Part shown: piece after piece, positions 6,622 through 15,770 of the stretch
Layout of the letters: each line of letters opens with the position of its first letter
How positions within the stretch are numbered: position 1 is the first letter of the stretch
Source of the DNA: a virus
Direction: 5' to 3' (one strand)
IMG/VR virus record: IMGVR_UViG_3300032282_001699
Coordinates: 1-44,493 of that record
Length of the DNA: 44,493 bases
Program-made: the position numbers and the translations under genes
The notes under the pieces: generated by a model
The model's database searches: none
The model's input: the letters and a program-made list of their open reading frames with translations, nothing else
What the model was told of the DNA's origin: nothing

Positions 6622-7779
6622 ATGGGTAAATGGGCATCGTTTAATAGCGATATAATTTCATTGCTTCAAGGAAACGAAGCCATGAGCAATCATCTGTGCG
6701 CACAGACAATTTTAAAGACTGATAAGTCAAAGGATGAAAGCATAGATGTCAATAGTCTTACCCAGCACATCAGAAGACACAGGGCTGAATTGCTAGATAA
6801 AAATGAGGGAATTTATAATGCGACAGAAGAACTTGATGTTCCGAATAGTAAGGTAAAGCATCTGTGGGTTAAAACTAAGAATACATCTTTATTTGTAAAG
6901 AACCCAGATTATAAGGATAGCGAAGAAAACGATTACGAGTTATTAAGAGCAAAGTTACTAGAAGAGATAAAAGGATATGCTCCTAGTATTGAGAAAATAG
7001 AAAGAGTACAAAGCACAGACGAGCACTTATTGGTACTAGACCCAAGCGATTTACATATAGGGAAGTTATGTTCATCTTTTGAGACAGGAGAAGATTATAA
7101 TTCTCAAATTGCTGTTAAAAGAGTAATGGAAGGTGTTAAAGGATTACTAAATAAAGCGTGTTCATGGAACGTGAACAAGATAATTTTTATAGGTGGAAAC
7201 GATATACTACACGTTGACAATCCTAAGAATACAACAACATCAGGCACTCAACAAGACTGCGATGGGATGTGGTATGATAACTTTGTAATTGCAAAGAAGT
7301 TATATATTGATATAATATCTATGCTATTAGGTGTTGCAGATGTGCACTTTACTTACAATCCTTCTAACCATGATTTTTCAAATGGGTTCTTCCTGTGCCA
7401 AGCGATAGAAGCTTACTTCTCTAAGTGCGAGAATGTTACATTTAGCGTGGATATGAGCCATCGAAAGTATAGCGTGTATGGCTCAAACTTGATAGGAACT
7501 ACGCATGGTGATGGAGCCAAGACAGCAGACCTTCCTTTATTGATGGCGCATGAAAGTCCTGAGTGGAGTACCTGTAAGCATAGATACATTTATACTCACC
7601 ATATCCATCACAAGATGAGCAAAGACTTTATGAGCGTTTGTGTAGAGAGCTTGAGAAGTCCTAGCGGAACCGATGGGTGGCACCATCGAAACGGTTACGC
7701 CCATGCACCTAAAGCAATAGAGGCATTTATTCATCATAAAGACCACGGACAAGTAGCACGATTAAACCATATATTCTAA
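6622..7779 (+). CDS. Calcineurin-like metallophosphoesterase
   Basis: 385 residues. The C-terminal two thirds carry the ordered metal-ligand motifs of this superfamily: DLHIG (Asp143, His145), GGND (191-194, an Asp variant of GNHD/E), NPSNHD (about 246-251), THGDG (His295), and YTHHIHHK (326-330). The first about 120 residues are charged and helical (TQHIRRHRAELL) and may form a DNA- or partner-binding head domain. Genes of this type are frequent in Bacteroidota phages near lysis and packaging genes, by memory. Substrate unknown: it could be a nuclease, a nucleotide phosphodiesterase or a protein phosphatase. It is preceded by an A-rich leader and followed 1 nt later by the next gene. Confidence 0.85.
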   Translation: MGKWASFNSDIISLLQGNEAMSNHLCAQTILKTDKSKDESIDVNSLTQHIRRHRAELLDKNEGIYNATEELDVPNSKVKHLWVKTKNTSLFVKNPDYKDSEENDYELLRAKLLEEIKGYAPSIEKIERVQSTDEHLLVLDPSDLHIGKLCSSFETGEDYNSQIAVKRVMEGVKGLLNKACSWNVNKIIFIGGNDILHVDNPKNTTTSGTQQDCDGMWYDNFVIAKKLYIDIISMLLGVADVHFTYNPSNHDFSNGFFLCQAIEAYFSKCENVTFSVDMSHRKYSVYGSNLIGTTHGDGAKTADLPLLMAHESPEWSTCKHRYIYTHHIHHKMSKDFMSVCVESLRSPSGTDGWHHRNGYAHAPKAIEAFIHHKDHGQVARLNHIF

Positions 7780-7780
7780 C

Positions 7781-7978
7781 ATGACAAAGATAACATTTAC
7801 AACAGATTGCAAAGATGAAGCAAAGGTACTTTTACACGCAGTAGAAAAATCAATAGCTATTGCAGACCTAAGAAATAATTTAAGATATAAATTAAAAGAT
7901 ATAGACTTTGGAGATTACCAAAGCTTTATGGAGGAATTATATAAAATAATTTGCGAGATAGATAGTATAGGAGAATGA
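7781..7978 (+). CDS. Small hypothetical protein
   Basis: 65 residues, charged and helical (DEAKVLLHAVEKSIAIADLR ...), without motif. It follows the phosphoesterase directly and its stop overlaps the next start, indicating a shared transcript. Function unknown. Confidence 0.55.
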   Translation: MTKITFTTDCKDEAKVLLHAVEKSIAIADLRNNLRYKLKDIDFGDYQSFMEELYKIICEIDSIGE

Positions 7979-8169
7979 TAGTTAGATGTAATAATAAAAA
8001 ATGCAAAAAGAAGAATGTTTGCATGAGGTTTATAGAAGAAAAGAATAGTAAATCTATTGTTATGGAGATAGAGCCAGAAATTAATGATTCTGAAAATTTC
8101 AGGTGTGATAGCATTATTACATTTAAAAAAGACTTCAGAAAATACAGAACTATATTACAATTAAGATAA
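7975..8169 (+). CDS. Small Cys-rich protein, possible zinc-binding knuckle
   Basis: 64 residues with cysteines at about 5, 10, 16 and 44 (CNNKKCKKKNVC, then FRCDS). The spacing C-x4-C-x5-C ... C could hold a metal ion. The N-terminus is very basic, the middle acidic (MEIEPEINDSE), and the C-terminus basic again. It overlaps the upstream gene by 4 nt and ends just before the promoter of the next transcription unit. No function is evident; nucleic-acid binding is possible. Confidence 0.55.
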   Translation: MIVRCNNKKCKKKNVCMRFIEEKNSKSIVMEIEPEINDSENFRCDSIITFKKDFRKYRTILQLR

Positions 8170-8175
8170 TAGTCA

Positions 8176-8183
8176 TATATTTG
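8176..8183 (+). promoter_or_regulatory. Bacteroidota -7 promoter box (TATATTTG)
   Basis: TATATTTG lies 4 nt before the ATG at 8188, within AGTCATATATTTG. The identical 13-mer precedes the scaffold gene (14635-14647), and TCATATATTTG is also found at the divergent promoter (4203-4213). The shared extension upstream of the consensus suggests one promoter class used for late structural genes. Confidence 0.65.
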
Positions 8184-8187
8184 TAGC

Positions 8188-8721
8188 ATGATAGAAATAC
8201 AAGATTATCCGATATACACGCCAATACCAAGTGGATGTAAGATTTTAGGTACAGACGAAACTGGAGCTACTAAGAATTTTTCTATACAGGATGTCATGAA
8301 GACTTTAAAGTCTAGCGACTATCCAAACGCTACATCTGTAAGCTCAAACGATAGGCTTATAGGTGCTAATAGTGTTGGTGAGACTCAAAGTTATTTATTT
8401 TCTGATATTGCATCGAGTGTCAAAACTAAAGGTGTAAGAGTCTTAAGCGCATCTAATACTATTTCATCGGTAGATGCAAATAATATAATATATTTTACCA
8501 TATCAGCAAATTCAACACTAACTATACCATTAAACGCTGTATCTGTAGGTACTGAAGTAACATTAATCAGACCAGCTAGCTCATTTACACTAACGGTAAC
8601 ACCTGCCTCTGGGGTATTTTTAAACTCAGGGACTACTGGTATATCTATAGGGTTATCTCAATCGTATGTAATATTAACTCAAGTAGCTGCAAATACATGG
8701 ATGCTATCTCAATTATTATAA
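8188..8721 (+). CDS. Beta-rich virion protein (fibre- or decoration-like)
   Basis: 177 residues, Ser/Thr/Val rich and Cys-poor. The first 80 residues hold two sequences of the type SGCKILGTDETGATKNFSIQ and NDRLIGANSVGETQSYLFSD, which look like a short internal repeat. The second half (NIIYFTISANSTLTIPLNAV ... YVILTQVAANTWMLSQLL) resembles a beta-sandwich knob. Such proteins are often head or tail fibres in small phages. It has its own leaderless-type promoter. The exact location in the virion cannot be judged. Confidence 0.65.
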   Translation: MIEIQDYPIYTPIPSGCKILGTDETGATKNFSIQDVMKTLKSSDYPNATSVSSNDRLIGANSVGETQSYLFSDIASSVKTKGVRVLSASNTISSVDANNIIYFTISANSTLTIPLNAVSVGTEVTLIRPASSFTLTVTPASGVFLNSGTTGISIGLSQSYVILTQVAANTWMLSQLL

Positions 8722-8751
8722 TAAATAAATAAACAAATTAAATAAAATATC

Positions 8752-8982
8752 ATGAACGAAAAACTTACAGAAGAAGAATTGGCTCAATTAGTAGAAGCTA
8801 GAGAGTCACTATATGTTTCACAAATGAAGTTAGGCGATGCACAATATAAAGTACATTTGGCTACTATGGAGTTTCAGAAGTATGCAACAGACATAGAGTC
8901 TATTCAAAAAACATTATACGAAAAGTACGGTGACTTTGAATTAAATTTAAACACAGGGGATATTATTAGAGATGGAAATTAG
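8752..8982 (+). CDS. Small coiled-coil protein
   Basis: 76 residues; LTEEELAQLVEARESLYVSQ through DIESIQKTLYEKYGD has heptad-like spacing, so a short coiled coil is expected. The ending LNLNTGDII is typical of a group of small Bacteroidota phage proteins encoded in this position ahead of the terminase, from memory. Overlaps the next gene by 11 nt. Preceded by an A/T-rich leader containing repeats of AAATAAA/AATTAAATAAA and no Shine-Dalgarno. Function unknown. Confidence 0.65.
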   Translation: MNEKLTEEELAQLVEARESLYVSQMKLGDAQYKVHLATMEFQKYATDIESIQKTLYEKYGDFELNLNTGDIIRDGN

Positions 8983-9196
8983 GAAAATATCTGTAGGTTT
9001 AGATTGTAAAGATGGTGCCATGCATTACATCCACGGGCAGTCTATATTAAATGGAACCCATAAAATACATTTGATAAAAATGGATGAGTACGGGTGTATT
9101 GTAATTTGGATTGAAAATGACCATAAAGAGGTAATGCAATGGAAGTCATTCAACATAAACATGCCAATATCAATTGAGTATAATATAAACTTTTAA
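8972..9196 (+). CDS. Conserved-looking small phage protein upstream of terminase
   Basis: 74 residues; predicted compact beta protein (MEIRKISVGLDCKDGAMHYI ... WKSFNINMPISIEYNINF). The pattern GxMHYxxGQ ... WKxFNxNMPxxIEYNIxF is one I associate with a short gene found just before the packaging genes in several Bacteroidota and marine phages; no function is assigned. It overlaps the previous gene and ends 3 nt before the next. Confidence 0.65.
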   Translation: MEIRKISVGLDCKDGAMHYIHGQSILNGTHKIHLIKMDEYGCIVIWIENDHKEVMQWKSFNINMPISIEYNINF

Positions 9197-9199
9197 AAT

Positions 9200-9721
9200 A
9201 TGCGTTCACCATACTGCTTCATGTGCAGGCCTGTTGGTGGAGTTAGATATGATTCGGTAAATAAAAGTGGCCTTGTTTTAAGCGCCTCTTTAGAAGACCA
9301 TACTACCACTAATAGACAGGCGGAGATAATCTCACTGCCACTAAACTATTCTGGAGAGATACAAGTCGGAGACATCCTTCTTGTGCACCATAATACCTTT
9401 AGAAAATATTTTGATATGAAGGGAAGAGAAAAAAGCTCTCCTTCATTTTTTAAAGACGACTTGTTTTTAATATTCCCAGACCAATACTTTATGTATAGTA
9501 GGGATGGAGTTTGGTATGCACCAAGCCCTTACTGCTTTATGTCATTGTGCGATGAGCCATTGACGGCTATAGTTGAGTATCCAAACATAGACATGATAAA
9601 TGCAGGAATACTTAAAGGTGATAAGGTGGTATATCAACCAGACTCTGACTACGAGTTCAGGATAGACGATAAGAAATTGTACAGAATGTTTAATCGAAAT
9701 ATATGCATACAACTGACCTAA
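9200..9721 (+). CDS. GroES-fold protein, possible second co-chaperonin or structural homologue
   Basis: 173 residues in two halves. The first half has a co-chaperonin-like mobile loop and strand order, KSGLVLSAS, then GEIQVGDILLVHHNTFRKYF; the first motif is nearly identical to KSGLVLTAS of the GroES at 3516. It continues DMKGREKSSPSFFKDDLFLI, an insertion I associate with GroES-like genes next to phage terminases. The second half (GDKVVYQPDSDYEFRIDDKKL) looks like another small barrel of the same type. It lies two genes before the large terminase and overlaps the following gene by 19 nt. It may assist capsid folding or be a virion part. Confidence 0.7.
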   Translation: MRSPYCFMCRPVGGVRYDSVNKSGLVLSASLEDHTTTNRQAEIISLPLNYSGEIQVGDILLVHHNTFRKYFDMKGREKSSPSFFKDDLFLIFPDQYFMYSRDGVWYAPSPYCFMSLCDEPLTAIVEYPNIDMINAGILKGDKVVYQPDSDYEFRIDDKKLYRMFNRNICIQLT

Positions 9722-9987
9722 GGGAAGAGATTATAAAGGCTGGCAGGATAGCTGTAAAGGAGTTAATAAAGGTGGCCAAGGAGGCTATTATAACCAATGA
9801 CGAAGATAATCTATCAGCTGATAAGCTAAAGAGCGCTGCACAGGCTAAAAGAATAGCAATAGAGGATGCGTTTGCCATACTAGATAAGATAGATGCGCAA
9901 GAAAGTGCTATTGGATTAAGTAATAATACTGCCGATATCAGAATAGTTGATACTAAGGGATTTGCAGAAAAGAGGTCATCTAAATAA
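9703..9987 (+). CDS. Small helical protein, small terminase candidate
   Basis: 94 residues, helical and charged (LREEIIKAGRIAVKELIKVA, then NLSADKLKSAAQAKRIAIED and AFAILDKIDAQES). Its stop shares one base with the terminase large subunit ATG. A small, helical, DNA-or-oligomer type protein immediately before TerL is the usual place for the small terminase subunit, which recognises the packaging site. No helix-turn-helix motif is clear, so the role rests mainly on position. Confidence 0.6.
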   Translation: MHTTDLREEIIKAGRIAVKELIKVAKEAIITNDEDNLSADKLKSAAQAKRIAIEDAFAILDKIDAQESAIGLSNNTADIRIVDTKGFAEKRSSK

Positions 9988-12206
9988 TGTATAAAATAGA
10001 AAAAGATATAGTTCCATCAAGCGTAAAAGCTTCCAGAAATTCTAGGGGGATGTGGACTTATGGATACAATAAAGAGTTTGATATAATTGTAATATCCAAG
10101 GATGGCACAATTGGCGATATCTATAACATAAACGATTTATTAATAGCCCTTCCAAAAGAAAAGAAGTGTGAAGCTAATGAAGAAGGTACATGGGTTCCTC
10201 ATGAGATACCAAAAGAATTATCATCCATAAAATCTCAGGCAGAATGGAATGTTAGAACCAACGAGTTTAAATCAAAATACATAGACTATATAGAAGGAGA
10301 GTTTGATAAGAGGGCTAATGGGCACTGGTTTTTAAATAAAGGAATACCTACTTACTTAACAGGTAGTCACTACATGTACTTGCAGTGGACTAAGATAGAC
10401 GTTGGGTTGCCAGAGTTTAGAGAAAGCAATAGGATATTTTATATCTTCTGGGAGGCATGTAAAGCGGACAATAGATGCTATGGGATATGCTACCTAAAGA
10501 ATAGAAGAAGTGGGTTTTCATTTATGTCAGGTAGCGAATGTAGTAACATTGGAACAATCACCAGAGATGCGAGGCTAGGCATATTAAGTAAAACAGGTGC
10601 CGATGCGAAGAAGTTGTTTACGGAGAAAGTCGTACCAATGGGGCTTAATTATCCATTCTTCTTTAGGCCAATTCAGGATGGTATGGACAGGCCAAAAATG
10701 GAGATATCATATAGGGTTCCAGCTAGTAGATTGACTAGGAAAACAATGTTTAGTACAGATGAAGAAGAGTTAGATGGGTTAAATACAGTAATCGACTGGC
10801 AGTCTACTACAGACAATAGTTACGATGGTGCCAAGCTTAAGTTCTTGCTTCAAGATGAGTCGGGTAAATGGGTCAAGCCTGAAAATATATTAAATAACTG
10901 GAAGGTAACAAAGACATGTTTAAGGTTAGGTAAAAACATTGTTGGTAAGTGCATGATGGGAAGTACAAGTAATGCGCTATCGAAGGGTGGAGCTGAGTTT
11001 AAGGAGTTGTTTGAAAAGTCAAACCCAAGGGTAAGGAACAACAACGGACAGACTACAAGTGGACTGTATGCATTGTTCATCCCAATGGAGTGGAACTTTG
11101 AGGGATATATCGACAAGTGGGGGTTCCCGATACTAGAGGTAGAGAAAGGGAAGACTGTTGAAACATCAGACGGGGAGTCTGTTTCTATAGGAGTAATAGA
11201 ACATTGGAATAATGAAGTTGAGTCACTAAAGAATGACTCAGACGCATTGAACGAACACTATAGGCAGTTCCCAAGAACAGAGAGCCATGCTTTTAGAGAT
11301 GAGAGTATAAGTAGTCTATTTAACCTTACAAAAATATATCAGCAGATAGATTATAACGAGGGTATGATAGAGGGCAGGACTTTAACTAGAGGATACTTCA
11401 GCTGGTATAATGGCGAGAAAGATACAAAAGTTATTTGGACTCCTGATAATAAAGGAAGATTCTTAGTGTCATGGATTCCTCCAGCACATCTGCAAAACAA
11501 TGTAGCTGTAAGAAATAATTTAAGGTACCCACTGAATGAGCATCTAGGTATTTTTGGATGCGATAGTTACGACATATCTGGAGTAGTTGGTGGTGGTGGT
11601 TCAAACGGAGCGTTACACGGTCTGACTAAGTTTCACATGGAACAAGTTCCTACGAACCATTTCTTCCTTGAATACATATCTAGGCCACAGACAGCTGAGA
11701 TATTTTATGAAGATGTAATAATGGCAATTCACTTCTATGGAATGCAAATTTTGGCAGAGAACAACAAGCCTAGGTTACTATACCACTTGAAGAATAGGGG
11801 ATATAGGCCATTTAGCATGAACAGGCCAGATAAGCCACTAGCAAAACTGTCAGTAACAGAGAGAGAGCTAGGTGGAATACCGAACACGAGTGAAGACGTA
11901 AAGCAGGCACACGCAGATGCCATACAGACATACATAGAAAAATATGTCGGATATGACTTAGATGGGGTATATAGGGACTCAGAAGAAATTGGTGATATGT
12001 TTTTTAATAAAACACTACAATCTTGGGCTAAATTTGATATAAACAATAGGACTAAGTTTGATGCTGCAATAAGTAGCGGACTTGCAATAATGGCTGGACA
12101 GCGCCATTTGTACGTTCCAAAGACTGAGAATACAAAAATAAGTATTAAATTTGCGAAGTATGACAATTCTGGTAGAACTAGTCAGCTATTAAATAATGAG
12201 AGATAA
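9987..12206 (+). CDS. terL: Terminase large subunit (TerL), packaging ATPase-nuclease
   Basis: 739 residues. The N-terminal ATPase domain has a P-loop-like KNRRSGFSFMSGSE (about 171-184) and a Walker B-like KFLLQDESGKW (acidic pair Asp290-Glu291). The linker motif QFPRTESHAFRDES follows (about 427-440). The RNase H-like nuclease domain begins with LGIFGCDSYDISGVVGGGGS (Asp526/Asp529) and ends with KFDAAISSGLAIMAGQR, which carries a late acidic residue. It pumps DNA into the procapsid through the portal and cuts the concatemer. Start overlaps the upstream stop and end overlaps the portal gene by 11 nt, the usual packaging-head order. Confidence 0.95.
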   Translation: MYKIEKDIVPSSVKASRNSRGMWTYGYNKEFDIIVISKDGTIGDIYNINDLLIALPKEKKCEANEEGTWVPHEIPKELSSIKSQAEWNVRTNEFKSKYIDYIEGEFDKRANGHWFLNKGIPTYLTGSHYMYLQWTKIDVGLPEFRESNRIFYIFWEACKADNRCYGICYLKNRRSGFSFMSGSECSNIGTITRDARLGILSKTGADAKKLFTEKVVPMGLNYPFFFRPIQDGMDRPKMEISYRVPASRLTRKTMFSTDEEELDGLNTVIDWQSTTDNSYDGAKLKFLLQDESGKWVKPENILNNWKVTKTCLRLGKNIVGKCMMGSTSNALSKGGAEFKELFEKSNPRVRNNNGQTTSGLYALFIPMEWNFEGYIDKWGFPILEVEKGKTVETSDGESVSIGVIEHWNNEVESLKNDSDALNEHYRQFPRTESHAFRDESISSLFNLTKIYQQIDYNEGMIEGRTLTRGYFSWYNGEKDTKVIWTPDNKGRFLVSWIPPAHLQNNVAVRNNLRYPLNEHLGIFGCDSYDISGVVGGGGSNGALHGLTKFHMEQVPTNHFFLEYISRPQTAEIFYEDVIMAIHFYGMQILAENNKPRLLYHLKNRGYRPFSMNRPDKPLAKLSVTERELGGIPNTSEDVKQAHADAIQTYIEKYVGYDLDGVYRDSEEIGDMFFNKTLQSWAKFDINNRTKFDAAISSGLAIMAGQRHLYVPKTENTKISIKFAKYDNSGRTSQLLNNER

Positions 12207-14616
12207 AAAAAATATATCAATTCCGAAACAACCATTCCCTAGTGCAAACGTAAAAGATTCAATAAAGGCTACTGAAGAGTATGGATTAAAGATAGGTAAA
12301 GCAATACAGCACGAATGGTTTCAGGAGGGCGGAGGTACTTGTAAGTTTTTTACTAGATGGACAGACTTCCATAACACTAGGCTATATGCTAGAGGTGAGC
12401 AGCCTATTCAGAAGTATAAGAAAGGGTTTGGAGAAGACTTGTCGCATATAAACATGGACTGGACTCCAGTTCCAATTATCCCAAAGTTTGTTGACATCGT
12501 TGTAAACGGTATGTCAGATAGAACCTTTAGTACAAAGGCTAGAGCTGTTGATGCTATGTCTGCTGAAGGAAGGAATAAGTACCAACAAATGGTTAAGTCT
12601 CAAATGGTAGCAAAGCCTTTCTTGCAGTTAATGAAAGATAAGTTTGGGGTTGATAATTTTAAGGTTCCTCCAGACGAATTGCCAGAAACGAATGACGAGC
12701 TTGCTTTGTTCATGCAAATGAAGTATAAGCCGAGGATAGAAATAGCTGAGGAGACAGCTATTGATACAATATTTGAATTAAACAACTATGAAAATCTAAG
12801 AGATAAGTTTCACTACGACTTAACAACTCTTGGTATTGGGATAGGTAAGCATACATTTAATATTAATGACGGTATTAGAATTGAGTATGTTGACCCAGCA
12901 ACAGTTGTTCATTCATACACAGAGTCTCCTACATTCTCTGATTGTTTTTATTGGGGAGAAGTTAAGACAGTGCATGTAAGTGAGCTATTGAAACTAGACC
13001 CAGATATGGATGAAGAAGAGTTAGAGGAAGCGGTAAGAGGTGGGCAGGAATTTGGTGATTACTATATAGGTATGGCAAAATACAGAGAAAGTGTTTTCCA
13101 AAAAGATACTGTAACATTACTATACTTTAATTATAAAACAACTAACAGCGTTGTCCATAAGAAAAAGAAGTTAAATAATGGAGGAGAGAAGGTAGTTAAG
13201 AAAGACGATAGTTTTAATCCAGAGCCAAATGAGAATTTTGAAAAGCTAGACAAGAAGATTGAGGTATGGTATGAAGGCGTAATGACGCTAGGGTCAAATA
13301 TGCTTATCAAATGGGAGCTTTGCAAGAATATGGTAAGACCAGATGCCGCAATACAGAAGACATATTCAAACTATGTAGCATGTGCCCCAAGGATTTATAA
13401 GGGAGAGATTGAGTCTTTAACTAAGCGAATGATTCCTTTTGCAGACTTAATACAGATGACGCATTTAAAGTTGCAGCAGGTATTAAGCAGAATTGTTCCA
13501 GATGGTGTGTTTATAGATGCAGACGGTATTAATGAAGTTGACTTAGGTAATGGGGGCTCATATACTCCAGAGGATGCATTAAACATGTACTTCACAACGG
13601 GTAGTGTTATTGGTCGTTCATATACTCAGGATGGTGAATTGAATCATGGTAAGATACCTATCCAAGAGTTAAATAGTAACAATGGACAGGGTAAAATAAA
13701 TAGCTTAACTAGCACTTATAATCATTACTTAGGTATGATTAGAGATGTGACAGGGTTAAATGAAGCAAGAGATGCAAGTACCCCTGACCCAAATAGTTTG
13801 GTGGGGCTTCAAAAGTTAGCTGCTGCAAATAGCAATACAGCGACTAGGCACATTCTAAATGCCAGCGTATATATTACAAAGATGTTAAGCGAGGCTATAT
13901 CATATAGGATTGCTGATGTGTTAGAATACTCTGATAATAGAGAAGAGTTTGCAATGCAAATTGGTAAGTATAATTATGATATGCTAGATGAGATAAAATC
14001 ATTGCCATTGCATAGCTTCGGAATCTTCTTAGAGGTATCACCAGACTCAGAGCAAGAAAATCAATTAGAGAACAATATTGGCATTGCATTGAAAGTAGGT
14101 CAGATTAATCTTGAGGATGCTATCGACATCCGAAACATGAAAAATATAAAGCTTGCTAACGAATTATTGAAGCAAAGAAGAAAGTCAAGAGATAAGCAGC
14201 GAATGGATGAGCAGAAGCAGGCTATGGAACAGCAAACTCAAGGTAACATACAATCAGCACAGGCATCTAGTCAAGCAAAGGCGCAGTCTTTACAGATTGA
14301 GGCACAGGTTAAAATGCAAGTAATTCAAGCTCAATCTCAGGCAGACATGGCTAAGATGGAAAGAGAGGCTCAATTAAAACTTGAGTTGATGAACCAAGAG
14401 TTTGAAATGCAGATGAGATTGAAGCAAGCAGAGATAGAGTTAGTTAATGGCAGAGACATGAAGAAGGAAGAAGCTAAAGACAATAGAACAAAGATACAAG
14501 CAACACAGCAATCGAAATTAATTGAGCAAAGACAAAACAAAGCATCTGCTGTAGACTTTGAGTCAAACGAGGATTCTTTAGACGGATTTAGTCTAGGTGA
14601 GTTTGAACCGAGGTAG
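12196..14616 (+). CDS. Portal protein
   Basis: 806 residues, overlapping terL by 11 nt. The N-terminal part (NMDWTPVPIIPKFVDIVVNG, about 88-107) is a hallmark of portal proteins of crAss-like and related phages, from memory. A long alpha/beta core follows with an acidic insertion around DPDMDEEELEEAVRGG. The last about 130 residues form a Gln/Ala/Lys-rich helix (from KQRMDEQKQAMEQQTQ through MRLKQAEIELV) that would build the barrel inside the head. Twelve copies would form the vertex through which DNA enters and leaves. A promoter for the next gene starts within the last bases of this gene. Confidence 0.92.
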   Translation: MRDKKNISIPKQPFPSANVKDSIKATEEYGLKIGKAIQHEWFQEGGGTCKFFTRWTDFHNTRLYARGEQPIQKYKKGFGEDLSHINMDWTPVPIIPKFVDIVVNGMSDRTFSTKARAVDAMSAEGRNKYQQMVKSQMVAKPFLQLMKDKFGVDNFKVPPDELPETNDELALFMQMKYKPRIEIAEETAIDTIFELNNYENLRDKFHYDLTTLGIGIGKHTFNINDGIRIEYVDPATVVHSYTESPTFSDCFYWGEVKTVHVSELLKLDPDMDEEELEEAVRGGQEFGDYYIGMAKYRESVFQKDTVTLLYFNYKTTNSVVHKKKKLNNGGEKVVKKDDSFNPEPNENFEKLDKKIEVWYEGVMTLGSNMLIKWELCKNMVRPDAAIQKTYSNYVACAPRIYKGEIESLTKRMIPFADLIQMTHLKLQQVLSRIVPDGVFIDADGINEVDLGNGGSYTPEDALNMYFTTGSVIGRSYTQDGELNHGKIPIQELNSNNGQGKINSLTSTYNHYLGMIRDVTGLNEARDASTPDPNSLVGLQKLAAANSNTATRHILNASVYITKMLSEAISYRIADVLEYSDNREEFAMQIGKYNYDMLDEIKSLPLHSFGIFLEVSPDSEQENQLENNIGIALKVGQINLEDAIDIRNMKNIKLANELLKQRRKSRDKQRMDEQKQAMEQQTQGNIQSAQASSQAKAQSLQIEAQVKMQVIQAQSQADMAKMEREAQLKLELMNQEFEMQMRLKQAEIELVNGRDMKKEEAKDNRTKIQATQQSKLIEQRQNKASAVDFESNEDSLDGFSLGEFEPR

Positions 14617-14647
14617 TTGTTTATGTATGATATTAGTCATATATTTG
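14617..14647 (+). promoter_or_regulatory. Late promoter before the scaffold/capsid genes
   Basis: A -33-like TTG (14617-14619), a spacer of 20 nt and a -7 box TATATTTG (14640-14647) give the full Bacteroidota promoter layout. The box ends 17 nt before the ATG at 14665, so this message has a short A/T-rich leader, unlike the leaderless-type sites elsewhere. It would drive the scaffold-like and capsid genes, the most abundantly needed products. Confidence 0.7.
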
Positions 14648-14664
14648 CTAAAATTTAATATAAT

Positions 14665-15741
14665 ATGGAATTTACTAACGTAAAACTAGTTGACGATGAA
14701 GAAAAATCATTATCAGAAAAAGAAGCTGATGTAATAGCTGCTGCAAAAGAAGAAGAAGTTGCCATAGAGGCAGAACCTGAAGTAGCAGAAGAAGCTGAGG
14801 CGGAAGCAGAGTCAGAACTCAGCGAAACAAGTGTTCTTTCATTTATTAAGAATAAGTTTAATAAAGAAGTAAATTCTTTAGAGGATTTATTTAACGAGAA
14901 AAAAGAAGCAGTAGACTTACCAGAAGATGTTTCGATGTACATGAAGTACAATAAAGAAACAGGGCGTGGGTTTGAAGACTTTATAAAAGCGAATAGGGAT
15001 TTTACACAAGAAGAACCTACAACCTTACTTAAAGAATACTTGGCTATAATGAATCCAGAGCTTGATGAAGAAGACATGGAGTTCGAGATGGAGAAGTACG
15101 AGTATGACGAATTTGATGAAAAAAGAGAAATAGCTGCTAAAAAAGTAGCTTACAAAAAAGACCTTGCGGAAGCAATTGATTACTTTAATAAACAAAAGGA
15201 GCAGTACAAAATACCAGCAGCGTCTGTTGGGACTGGATTGCAAGAAGAGGAAAAAGAAGCGTATGAATTGTTTAAGCGGACACAATCGCAGGTGGCAACC
15301 TACGAGGAAGAGAATAATGCAAAAGTTGAATATTTTAAGCGGAAAACTGATGAGTTGCTTAATGAGAAATTTAAAGGTTTTGAATTTCAAATTGATGGCA
15401 AGAATTTAGTATACAAGCCTTCAGATATTGCTAAAATCAAAGAGCAACAATCTAACATTGGCACATTTATTAGTAGCCATGTTGGAGAAAACGGATTGCT
15501 TAAAAATGCAGAGGCTTACCACAAAGCGATGGTGATGGCTTCTAACCCAGACATGATGGCTAAATTTTTCTATGAGCAAGGGGCAGCAGATGCTACCACA
15601 AACTTTGCAAAAGATAGTAAAAATATAGACATGTCAGGAACTAGAAGTTCACCGCAATCAATTTCAAAGGGTGGCCTAAGTGTTAAAATGGTTGAAGATG
15701 ACGACGATTATTCTCTGAAAATAAGCAGCAACAGAAAATAA
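14665..15741 (+). CDS. Acidic scaffold-like head protein
   Basis: 358 residues with a very acidic, Ala/Glu-rich N-terminus (from EKSLSEKEADVIAAAKEEEV to EEAEAEAESELSE), helical coiled-coil-like central parts, and a basic end (LKISSNRK). That charge pattern, the length and the position directly before the major capsid gene are typical of phage scaffolding proteins, which guide shell assembly and leave before or during packaging. No protease motif is seen, so removal would be by exit or by another enzyme. No family motif confirms the role. Confidence 0.8.
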   Translation: MEFTNVKLVDDEEKSLSEKEADVIAAAKEEEVAIEAEPEVAEEAEAEAESELSETSVLSFIKNKFNKEVNSLEDLFNEKKEAVDLPEDVSMYMKYNKETGRGFEDFIKANRDFTQEEPTTLLKEYLAIMNPELDEEDMEFEMEKYEYDEFDEKREIAAKKVAYKKDLAEAIDYFNKQKEQYKIPAASVGTGLQEEEKEAYELFKRTQSQVATYEEENNAKVEYFKRKTDELLNEKFKGFEFQIDGKNLVYKPSDIAKIKEQQSNIGTFISSHVGENGLLKNAEAYHKAMVMASNPDMMAKFFYEQGAADATTNFAKDSKNIDMSGTRSSPQSISKGGLSVKMVEDDDDYSLKISSNRK

Positions 15742-15770
15742 TTAACAATTAAAAACAAAAAACCAAAAAA

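Noticed and set aside
15164-15409. Plus-frame 81-codon ORF within the scaffold-like gene, and the minus ORF 15025-15390
   Set aside because: Both lie inside a strongly coding gene; the composition (Lys/Arg-rich, or Phe/Leu-rich) is that of shifted reading of acidic A-rich codons.
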